Assembly: GCA_964575715.1 (NCBI GenBank)
Contig: CAZNSG010000023.1
Span: 1-39,767, forward strand
Reading direction: 5' to 3'
Length of the DNA stretch: 39,767 bases
DNA from: PNAI01 sp964575715
GTDB taxonomy: Bacteria; Pseudomonadota; Alphaproteobacteria; Rhizobiales; Xanthobacteraceae
Part shown: one piece after another, positions 23,094 through 30,220 of the stretch
Layout of the letters: every line of letters begins with the position of its first letter
Numbering within the stretch: the first letter of the stretch is position 1
Notes under the pieces: model-generated
What the model saw: only the letters and a program-made list of their open reading frames with translations
What the model was told of the DNA's origin: nothing
Databases searched by the model: none
Translations under genes and position numbers: made by a program

Positions 23094-23822
23094 ATGCAGC
23101 CGACCCCCGCCTTCGACCCCAAAGCCACTTCCAAGAAGCTCATGCGCGAGAGTCGCAGCGGGGCGCTGGCGACATTGCTGGCGGGCTCGGGCGATCCCTA
23201 TTGCTCGCTGGTCAATGTGGCGACCGCGGCCAATGGCGCGCCGCTCCTGCTGATCTCGCGTCTTGCGGTGCACACCAAGAATATTCTTGTTGATCCGCGG
23301 GTCTCGCTCATGCTCGACGAGCGCAAGGAAGGCGATCCGCTGCAAGGCGCGCGCGTGATGCTGATCGGCACCGCCGTGGTTACCGTGGACGAGCATGCGC
23401 GCCGGCGTTATCTCGCGCGCCAGCCGGAGGCGGAAGAATTCGCGGATTTTGGTGACTTCGCGTTCTATGAGATCAGGCTCAAGGGCGCCCATCTGGTCGC
23501 GGGCTTCGGCCGCATTGTGGATTTAAAACCCGCCGATCTGCTAACCGAGCTTGCCGGTGCGCAGGCGTTGCTTGCCGCCGAACCCGAAGTGATCGAACAC
23601 ATGAATCGCGATCACGCCGACACCTGCCGGCTTTATGCCACCAAGCTGCTGGGCGCACCCGACGGCGACTGGCGCTGCGTCGGCTGCGATCCGGAAGGGC
23701 TCGATCTGCAATGGCAGCGCGTGGGCCTGCGGCTGCCGTTTCCGCAGCGCGTCAATGAACCCGGCGCGCTGCGGGGGATGCTCAAGGAGCTTGCACAGAA
23801 GGCGCACGCGACCCTTACCTGA
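23094..23822 (+). CDS. HugZ-like PNPOx-fold protein with DUF2470 domain
   Basis: The 242-residue protein has a split-barrel flavin/heme-binding N-terminal domain (SRSGALATLLAGSGDPYCSL, then LLLISRLAVHTKNILVDPRVSLML) and a C-terminal DUF2470-like domain (EVIEHMNRDHADTCRLYATKLLG, about residues 162-184). This arrangement is that of HugZ/HutZ heme-utilisation proteins and related pyridoxamine 5'-phosphate oxidase-like proteins, which degrade heme or bind flavin. In Rhizobiales this gene commonly sits beside chvI, which fits the location. Whether it acts on heme cannot be read here. The ATG at 23094 has only a weak ribosome site. Confidence 0.88.
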   Translation: MQPTPAFDPKATSKKLMRESRSGALATLLAGSGDPYCSLVNVATAANGAPLLLISRLAVHTKNILVDPRVSLMLDERKEGDPLQGARVMLIGTAVVTVDEHARRRYLARQPEAEEFADFGDFAFYEIRLKGAHLVAGFGRIVDLKPADLLTELAGAQALLAAEPEVIEHMNRDHADTCRLYATKLLGAPDGDWRCVGCDPEGLDLQWQRVGLRLPFPQRVNEPGALRGMLKELAQKAHATLT

Positions 23823-24230
23823 GCAGGATTGCCAACCACGGCCAGCGCTTGGGCCAACGCTTGGGCCAAGGTTTGGGCCAAGGTTTGGGCCAAGCCAGCC
23901 CGTCCACTTCCAGACGAATGCAGCCGGCTCTTGGTGGCAGGGTTAGTAATGAACTGCTGCGGACGTCGGCTACCTCCGTGCAACGGGCGACAGGCGTATT
24001 CCACACCTGGGCTCTATTTTTGATCAATGCGGCACATGGATTTCTGTTGGTCGGAACCCGCTCCCCAACTGGCATTCGCTTAATTCAAGACATGCTTCGG
24101 TTTTGCTGGTCCCAGCGCGCACGTTCATCCAGCGTGCCGCGCTGAAGCTGCTGGCAGCTCATTGAGTTGCTCATCTCGTTATTGAAGTTTTCGACATTCA
24201 TTCTGTCGATACGGCAGGCTTTTCACAAAA
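23823..24230. other. Intergenic region with tandem repeats
   Basis: The 408 bases between the HugZ-like gene and the NarL-type regulator (3' ends converging) hold the 12-bp tandem repeat at 23847-23894 and no gene that I can support. Short frames here are built from the repeat and are not convincing. Confidence 0.5.
23847..23894. repeat. Four 12-bp tandem repeats
   Basis: Four consecutive copies of a 12-base unit are seen: GCTTGGGCCAAC, GCTTGGGCCAAG, then GTTTGGGCCAAG twice. The core TTGGGCCAA is nearly palindromic, so each unit could form a small hairpin or a protein site. It begins 25 bases after the HugZ-like stop. Confidence 0.9.
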
Positions 24231-24884
24231 TTAGTTTGCAGCTAGTTTATCGCGGTACGCGAAGGCGAAATTCGCAAGCGCGGTTCGATTGTTGATGCCA
24301 ATCTTGTGATAGACGTTGTTCAGATGAATCTTGACCGTTCCCTCGGATATATTCAGCTGATTTCCGACATCCTTATTGGATAGCCCATTGGCGACTTGGA
24401 GCATGACCTCAATTTCACGGCGGGTGAGCAGATTCTCGACTCTTGCGATTTGCGTTCGATACTCCCTTGTTCGCTCGATCGCGCCACTCAACAGTTCGGC
24501 GGGAAACCATTTTTGCCCGGCGGCTACAGCGTGCAGACAGCTGATCAATGTGTCGGCTGCTGCTTCTTTAAGCATAATGCCGCAGGCGCCTTCCTCTCGT
24601 GCAGCAACGATTTGGTTGTCGTTGGGGGAGGCAGCAAGGAAGATCACGCGGCTAGATAGGCGCGCCTCGTTTACCGCTTTGAGCACCTCAAGCCCGTTCG
24701 ATTCCGGCATATTCATGTCAAGCAACGCCAGGTCCGGCGAATAGTTTTGGATGGCTTCGATCGATTCCGCGCCATTCCTGCAGATCGCGTGAATTTTGAA
24801 GCTTTTGTCATGACGCAAAAGCGTGACAAGCCCGTGTAGAACGACGGGATGATCATCCGCAACAATGATACTAATAGAATGCAC
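24231..24884 (-). CDS. NarL/LuxR-family response regulator
   Basis: The 217-residue protein has a receiver (SIIVADDHPVVLHGLVTLL, phospho-acceptor in LALLDMNMPESNG, lysine in IMLKEA) and a LuxR-type helix-turn-helix (LLTRREIEVMLQVANGLSNK, then LNISEGTVKIHLNNVYHKIG). It pairs with the histidine kinase encoded immediately upstream. I chose the GTG at 24884, 11 bases after the kinase stop, with GAAGG in front. A GTG at 24920 would overlap the kinase gene. The target genes are unknown; none of the neighbours is an obvious NarL-type regulon member. Confidence 0.9.
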   Translation of the reverse strand: MHSISIIVADDHPVVLHGLVTLLRHDKSFKIHAICRNGAESIEAIQNYSPDLALLDMNMPESNGLEVLKAVNEARLSSRVIFLAASPNDNQIVAAREEGACGIMLKEAAADTLISCLHAVAAGQKWFPAELLSGAIERTREYRTQIARVENLLTRREIEVMLQVANGLSNKDVGNQLNISEGTVKIHLNNVYHKIGINNRTALANFAFAYRDKLAAN

Positions 24885-24895
24885 GTGTTCGACCT

Positions 24896-26581
24896 TCAGG
24901 TTGGTGCGCCGCCAGAGCACGGCAGCTCAATGCGCAGTTCAACTCCTTGCGGAGAGCTTAAGAGCGAGAACGATCCATTTAATTCCGCGATTCGTTTGCG
25001 CAGCGACTTCGGGCCAATGTTAAAATCCGAAAGTTCTTTTTGACAGTAAGCGCGCGTTGTGCCTTCCAAGCCGTGACCATTATCGGCAATGCGCAATTGA
25101 ATACGATCTGGTTTCGTATCAATCGCAATATCAATACGCGATGCCTGTCCGTGCTGCACCGCATTCGCGGAGGCTTCGGCGAGAATTAATTCAAGCTGGT
25201 ATCCGAGTTCCCGCGACACGGTAGCGCTATTTGGATTGACCGAAAGCGCGACATCACAGCCCCACTGGCGCCGGATCGTATCAAGTTCGCGCTCCATTTC
25301 CGCCGGGAGTTCGAATAGCTCCTGCGCGCTCAGGAGCTTTCGTCCTTCGACAAATCCCCTGATGCGTTGCTGTTCGGTTAGCAGCAGCTTCCGCACATTC
25401 TCAACATCCTGTTGGATTTTGCCCTCGGAACGAGCAGCAACCGTTTTGAGCTGCAATCCTGCTGCGGTCAGGCTTTGGAGGATTCCGTCGTGGAGGTCGC
25501 GCGCGAGCTTGATGCGTTCTCGGCTCGCAGTGGTTTCTTCTAATTGAACACAAAGAGCACGGTGCTCAAGCTGGATGAGAAGACGCGAGGCGACCACCTC
25601 GGTCAGCGTCAGATCGTCCTCTCCCCAGTTCGGCCGATCAAGCACAAACACCCGACCTTTGCAGATTTCGCCTGCAAATGAGGCGCTGCACACGCTCGCA
25701 ATTTCAAAATGCTTTTGCAGCTGCGCATCAATAATCTGGTTCAAATAGAATATTTTGCCCGCCGAGGTTGTACAATGAAAGTAGCTCAGGGCTTCGGAGG
25801 CAAAGGTTTCGCTGACGAGTTCGGGTGCCACCAGATTGCCATAGGCGTTGGCCGGCCTGTTATCTTGCTTGCACTTTCCGTCGGCGAACAGGGCCGTAAA
25901 TAGATACGGCTCTTGCGCAACTTCCCACAACAGAAGAACGCGGGGAACCTCTAATACCGTTGCGATATGTATGAGACTGGCATCAATCCAGCTGTTGTTG
26001 ACATCGGTATCGGTGGGGTCCGGCGCACTCGGCCATGCGGCCAAGTTCATGAGACGATTTTGACTGCGCTCACGGGATGCTCCGAAGAAGGAGAACATAC
26101 CGCCGATTACGACCAAAAAAGTATATTGGACAAGAAATTCGGTCTCCCCGCCAATAGCGACGAATAAAATTGCTTGCAGCACTGCCAGGAAGGTGGTCGT
26201 CCACAATGCGCCGCGCCAATTCCATCGGACTGTCGCGCTCAGCAAGACAAAAATACATAAGATGAAAAACGTGGTCGAAGAATCTCCCAGAAAGAGTTTC
26301 AAGATTACAATGACCCCAATATCGGCGAGATGGACCGGGAGCTGCCAACCCGTGCGCTGTCTGCCGACAAAGAGCCGCAGGCTGACGTACACACCAAAAA
26401 TCGTGTAGGCCGTGAGGATCAATTCAACGGTCGCATATTGCGGTTGTCCACTCGGCGCCGTGATAAAAAAAATCAAACAAAAGGACGTGAGAGCGACCCG
26501 CAACAGCGCGATCAGTCGCTCGATCTGCAAATCGAACGGCTTATTTCCCGCCGCATATAATTCATCAAACAAGTGCGGCAT
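24896..26581 (-). CDS. Membrane histidine kinase of the NarX/DesK (HisKA_3) type
   Basis: The 561-residue kinase has five to six N-terminal membrane helices (about residues 22-165, including VALTSFCLIFFITAPSG and FLVVIGGMFSFFGAS) with almost no periplasmic loop, so it may sense the membrane itself. A GAF-like cytoplasmic domain follows (about 190-340), then a dimerisation/phosphorylation box LARDLHDGILQSLTAAGLQL and an ATPase domain with ILAEASANAVQHGQAS and RIADNGHGLEG. It is transcribed with the NarL-type regulator downstream. No Shine-Dalgarno sequence precedes its ATG; the leader is a run of A and T, so it may be leaderless or weakly translated. GC content is lower than in the metabolic genes around. 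Confidence 0.9.
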   Translation of the reverse strand: MPHLFDELYAAGNKPFDLQIERLIALLRVALTSFCLIFFITAPSGQPQYATVELILTAYTIFGVYVSLRLFVGRQRTGWQLPVHLADIGVIVILKLFLGDSSTTFFILCIFVLLSATVRWNWRGALWTTTFLAVLQAILFVAIGGETEFLVQYTFLVVIGGMFSFFGASRERSQNRLMNLAAWPSAPDPTDTDVNNSWIDASLIHIATVLEVPRVLLLWEVAQEPYLFTALFADGKCKQDNRPANAYGNLVAPELVSETFASEALSYFHCTTSAGKIFYLNQIIDAQLQKHFEIASVCSASFAGEICKGRVFVLDRPNWGEDDLTLTEVVASRLLIQLEHRALCVQLEETTASRERIKLARDLHDGILQSLTAAGLQLKTVAARSEGKIQQDVENVRKLLLTEQQRIRGFVEGRKLLSAQELFELPAEMERELDTIRRQWGCDVALSVNPNSATVSRELGYQLELILAEASANAVQHGQASRIDIAIDTKPDRIQLRIADNGHGLEGTTRAYCQKELSDFNIGPKSLRKRIAELNGSFSLLSSPQGVELRIELPCSGGAPT

Positions 26582-27045
26582 ATTAAAAAATTAGGTCTCG
26601 ATATGGCTCCTCATCCGCATGCCATGCATCATAATTGGAAAAATTGCGCTCGGGCATTTCGCTCCCATCAACCTTAATGGCGCGCCCCGAACTGCGGCCG
26701 GTGGCTCAACGCGTCACGACAGACACGGCGATACCTACGTGAAATATTTTCATCCATTGCAGATTTCTCGTTGAATTTCTTAAAAGAAGTATTCCGGCGT
26801 GGATGGAGCCGCCACGATCGGAACCGAAGTGCCGTTGGTCGATCCGGAATCTATCAAATGGAAAAAGCTTCGTTGCGACGAAGCGGCAATGTTCGAGATC
26901 AAGCCGCGCATAACTCCATTCAAACGCGGACCGGCCGGCGTTAATCATTTAACTATTTCTATAACCTGCGGAATATGGGCGCAAACTGCGTCTATCAATA
27001 CTGTTGGGGCAACATTGGTGCGGCTGCAGCCTGGAGAACGATGCC
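26582..27045. other. Intergenic region between divergent regulators
   Basis: This 464-base gap holds the promoters of the histidine kinase (minus) and the CtrA paralogue (plus). A 7-bp hairpin GCTTCGT-TGCG-ACGAAGC lies at 26867-26884. TTAATCATTTAAC near 26941 has two TTAA half-sites but with 4, not 7, bases between, so it is not a standard CtrA site. No gene seen. Confidence 0.5.
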
Positions 27046-27777
27046 ATGCGTGTATTACTGATCGAAAACAATAGCGTCCCCGCGCGGTCGATCGAATTCA
27101 TGCTCAAATCCGAGAACTTTACAGTCCATACGACGCATCTCGGTGAAGCAGGAGTCGACCTCGGAAAACTCCATGACTACGACATCATCGTGCTGGATCT
27201 GAATATGCCCGACACGTCCGGCCTAGCGGTGCTTCGCAGTTTAATGGCCACCAAGGGCAAGACACCGGTCCTCATCGTACACGGCCTCGCCGACATCGAG
27301 GACGAGGTTAAAGCTCTCGGATTCGGGCCCGGCGATTACATGATCAAATCAATCCACAAGGACGAGTTGGTAGCGCGCATGCACGCCATCGTACGCCGCT
27401 CGAACGGTAATGTGCGGCCAGTCATCGATACCGGCGATCTAACCATCAATCTTGAAAAAAGGACCGTCGCCGTCGCGGGCACCCGCGTGCGCGTCACTGA
27501 AAAAGAATACGAGGTGCTGGAGCTGCTATCTTTGCGCAAAGGCACCACGCTTACCAAGGAAATGTTCCTCAATCATCTCTACGGCGGCCTGGCTGAGCCA
27601 AACCCGAAAATCATCGACGTCTTCATCTGCAAGCTGCGCAAGAAGCTCACGGATGCCTCCAATGGCAAGAACTACATCGAGACCATCTGGGGCCGCGGTT
27701 ACATGCTGCGCAAGCCGATCGACGACGACGTTCAGAATTCGGCTATGCCGGCCCCACGAATGGCAAATATGAGATGA
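27046..27777 (+). CDS. CtrA-family regulator with degenerate receiver pocket
   Basis: The 243-residue protein aligns with the cell-cycle regulator CtrA along its whole length: MRVLLIENNS at the start, KLHDYDIIVLDLNMPDTSGL with aspartate 51, then a CtrA-like DNA-binding domain (LTKEMFLNHLYGG, PKIIDVFICKLRKKL, IETIWGRGYMLRKP). Compared with CtrA as I know it, the acidic pair at residues 8-9 is Asn-Asn, the switch Ser/Thr at 79 is His, and the KPF motif at 101-103 is Lys-Ser-Ile. Magnesium binding and phospho-switching are therefore probably lost, while the DNA-contact domain is preserved. It is most likely an extra paralogue, not the essential CtrA, and could compete for or bind CtrA sites independently of phosphorylation. 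The start at 27046 has GGAG upstream. Confidence 0.88.
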   Translation: MRVLLIENNSVPARSIEFMLKSENFTVHTTHLGEAGVDLGKLHDYDIIVLDLNMPDTSGLAVLRSLMATKGKTPVLIVHGLADIEDEVKALGFGPGDYMIKSIHKDELVARMHAIVRRSNGNVRPVIDTGDLTINLEKRTVAVAGTRVRVTEKEYEVLELLSLRKGTTLTKEMFLNHLYGGLAEPNPKIIDVFICKLRKKLTDASNGKNYIETIWGRGYMLRKPIDDDVQNSAMPAPRMANMR

Positions 27778-28397
27778 CGCTGAATTGTTCGCACGTGATA
27801 GCACGATCATAATCATTCGAGCCGGGCAATGACCCGCAATGGAACGATTTGATCGGTACTCGCATCCATGCGGACAATCTGATCGTCCGGGAGCACATGT
27901 CTTTGCGCTGACGTCAGCATTGCCTGGACTTGATCACCATCCCTCCGGCATGCGTGCGCAGTTCAAGCTAAAGATTTCGCAATTTGCATTTATGGTACTG
28001 AGCACTGAAATATGCGCTCTCGGACCAAAGAACTGAGTTGGACGCAACGTCGGGAGTTTGGCACAAGGCGTCGCCGCGCACTCCTTCCGCTCCCGGGGCA
28101 TGGCGGCGGTGGTTGATTGCTTGTTGATTGCTTCATGTGTTGGCGTAGCGGGGCAACCCTGCCAATTTTATGGCCCGCTAGCTCTGCAATTAAGGTTACC
28201 CTCAAGAATGGCTAACCGCGCGGTTAAGCCTGCATGGCGCAAGCCGCTAATTGCTCTTGGCAGGGGCGGCTTTCGCGACTATAGCTCGCCCGCCAATTCG
28301 TATAGGCTATAATACAAGAAAAAGCCGCTTTTAGGCGGTGCGTCGAGGGAAATTCCGGCCGCAAGTATTTGACCGGAAACGTGCAGGGAGGAGTTCT
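27778..28397. other. Long leader/intergenic region upstream of pckA
   Basis: These 620 bases carry no gene that I can support. They contain an 11-bp direct repeat GTTGATTGCTT at 28112-28122 and 28123-28133, the likely pckA promoter near 28308, and a small hairpin (CCGC-TTTTA-GGCGG) at the start of the leader. The length leaves room for ChvI or carbon-control sites. Confidence 0.5.
28285..28313 (+). promoter_or_regulatory. Possible pckA promoter
   Basis: A consensus -10 box TATAAT lies at 28308-28313, about 85 bases before the pckA start. No good -35 hexamer is seen at 17 bases upstream, so an activator may be required. ChvI control of pckA is known in some Rhizobiales; no binding site can be assigned by eye. 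Confidence 0.4.
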
Positions 28398-30011
28398 GTG
28401 CAGGAATCGGGTTTGCGCAACAGCGCCTATGGTGCTGACAAGTTTGGTTTTAAAAATCTCGCCGGCGTCAATTGGAACCTCGACGCGCCCGCGCTCTACG
28501 AGCACGCGATCAGAAACGGTGAAGCCACAATCGTGCAAGGGGGTGCGCTGTGCGCGGCGACCGGCGTCCATACCGGTCGAAGCCCCAAGGACAAGCATAC
28601 GGTCTGCGACGCACTCACCGAAAGGTCGATGTGGTGGGAGGGCAACCGCAAGATCGGCCCCGAGCAGTTCGAATTGCTCTACCAGGATTTCATCGCGCAT
28701 GCGCGCGGCAAGACTCTCTTTGCCCAGGATCTCTACGGCGGCGCCAATCCGAAATACCGGATCAAGACGCGGGTCTTTACCGAACTCGCCTGGCACTCGC
28801 TGTTCATCCGCCAGCTTCTGATCCGCCCGGTGGCGCCGGAACTCGAAGACTTCGTGCCCGAGCTCACCATCGTCGATCTGCCCTCGTTCAAGGCCGATCC
28901 CAAGCGCCACGGCGTGCGCTCCGACACCATCATCGCCATCGACTTCTCGCGAAAAATTATTTTGATCGGCAACTCGTCCTACGCCGGCGAAATGAAGAAA
29001 TCGGTGTTCACCACGCTCAATTTCTATCTGCCGGCGCAGGGCGTGATGCCCATGCATTGCTCGGCCAACGTCGGCAAGGACGGCGATGTGGCGCTGTTCT
29101 TCGGGCTCTCCGGCACCGGCAAGACCACGCTCTCGGCCGATCCCAACCGCACGCTCATCGGCGACGACGAGCACGGCTGGGGCGGCGACGGCGTGTTCAA
29201 CTTCGAGGGCGGCTGCTACGCCAAGTGCATCAAGCTCTCCGCCGAGGCCGAGCCGGAAATCTACTCCGCCACCAATCGCTTCGGCGCAGTTCTGGAGAAC
29301 GTGGTATTCGATCCGGTCACCCGCGTCTGCGATTTCGACAACGAGACGAGGACTGAAAACACCCGCTCGGCCTACCCGCTCGATTTCATTCCCAACGCCT
29401 CGCGTACCGGCCGCGCCGGTCACCCCAAGAACATCATCTTCCTGACGGCGGATGCCTATGGCGTGATGCCGCCCATCGCCAAACTTTCGCCGGCGCAGGC
29501 GATGTATCACTTTTTGTCAGGTTACACGGCGAAGGTCGCCGGCACCGAAAAAGGCCTGGTCGGCGTCCAGCCTGAGTTCTCCACCTGCTTTGGCGCGCCG
29601 TTCCTGCCGCGCCCGCCGGCCGAATACGGTTCGCTGCTGCGCGACTACATCGCCCGGCACAAGGTCGACTGCTGGCTGGTCAATTCCGGCTGGACCGGCG
29701 GCATCTATGGCGTCGGCCGGCGGATGCCCATCAAGGTGACGCGCGCGCTGGTGACCGGCGCGCTCGACGGAAGCTTGCGCGGCGCCAGTTATCGCACCGA
29801 TCCCTATTTCGGATTTGCGGTCCCGACCTCGGTGCCCGGCATCGAGCCGCACCTGCTTTATCCGATGAAGACCTGGAAGGAGAAAGCGGCGTTTGACGAA
29901 ACCGCGCGAAAACTCGTGTGCATGTTCCAGGAGAACTTCGTCAAATACGAAAAGGATGTCGACTCCGACGTGCGCGCGGCGGCGCCCGAGGTGCGCATCG
30001 CGGCGGAGTGA
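28398..30011 (+). CDS. pckA: Phosphoenolpyruvate carboxykinase (ATP)
   Basis: This 537-residue protein is full length for the ATP-type family and catalyses oxaloacetate + ATP to phosphoenolpyruvate + CO2 + ADP, the entry to gluconeogenesis. Visible signatures are the substrate motif VHTGRSPKDKHTV, the metal and oxaloacetate site MHCSANVGKDGDVALFFG, the kinase P-loop GLSGTGKTTLS, GDDEHGWG, and the C-terminal NSGWTGGIYGVGRRMPIKVT. The start is the GTG at 28398, which has GGAGGAG in ideal position; the upstream frame lacks family similarity. Proximity to chvI is the usual Rhizobiales arrangement, though here a two-component pair and a CtrA paralogue lie between. The last base of its stop codon is the first base of the palindromic element that follows. 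Confidence 0.97.
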   Translation: MQESGLRNSAYGADKFGFKNLAGVNWNLDAPALYEHAIRNGEATIVQGGALCAATGVHTGRSPKDKHTVCDALTERSMWWEGNRKIGPEQFELLYQDFIAHARGKTLFAQDLYGGANPKYRIKTRVFTELAWHSLFIRQLLIRPVAPELEDFVPELTIVDLPSFKADPKRHGVRSDTIIAIDFSRKIILIGNSSYAGEMKKSVFTTLNFYLPAQGVMPMHCSANVGKDGDVALFFGLSGTGKTTLSADPNRTLIGDDEHGWGGDGVFNFEGGCYAKCIKLSAEAEPEIYSATNRFGAVLENVVFDPVTRVCDFDNETRTENTRSAYPLDFIPNASRTGRAGHPKNIIFLTADAYGVMPPIAKLSPAQAMYHFLSGYTAKVAGTEKGLVGVQPEFSTCFGAPFLPRPPAEYGSLLRDYIARHKVDCWLVNSGWTGGIYGVGRRMPIKVTRALVTGALDGSLRGASYRTDPYFGFAVPTSVPGIEPHLLYPMKTWKEKAAFDETARKLVCMFQENFVKYEKDVDSDVRAAAPEVRIAAE

Positions 30012-30220
30012 TACCAACCCGTATAATTATTGACTCGTCATTCCGGGGCGCGGGCTTAAGCCCGCGAGCCCGGAATCCATAATCATGGCGGGTGTTTATG
30101 GATTCCGGCTCTCGCCACCGATCTCGGGTTTACCCGAGATCGGATTTTAGAAATTCCAAGTCGGCCAAGGCCGACTTGGATCGCGGCTCGGCCGGAATGA
30201 CGAATTGTGAGGGTTGGTAT
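30011..30220. mobile_element. 210-bp MITE-like palindromic repeat element
   Basis: The element begins ATACCAACCC (30011-30020) and ends GGGTTGGTAT (30211-30220), a perfect 10-bp terminal inverted repeat. A second shared block, CGTCATTCCGG on the left and its complement on the right, lies inside each end. Four internal hairpins follow one another: an 18-base palindrome (30049-30066), a 12-bp stem (30070-30081 with 30097-30108), an 11-bp stem (30119-30142) and a 12-bp stem with a 2-base loop (30155-30180). It has no coding capacity, so it would need a transposase in trans. It fills the whole gap between the two convergent genes and overlaps both stop codons, and may serve as a bidirectional terminator. 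Confidence 0.75.

Noticed and set aside
26941..26953. TTAA-containing sequence as a CtrA binding site
   Set aside because: The two TTAA half-sites are 4 bases apart, not 7, and the match can arise by chance in AT-rich DNA.
26799..27074. 91-codon plus-strand frame before the CtrA paralogue
   Set aside because: It overlaps the start of the regulator in another frame, has no clear ribosome site and shows no recognisable domain.
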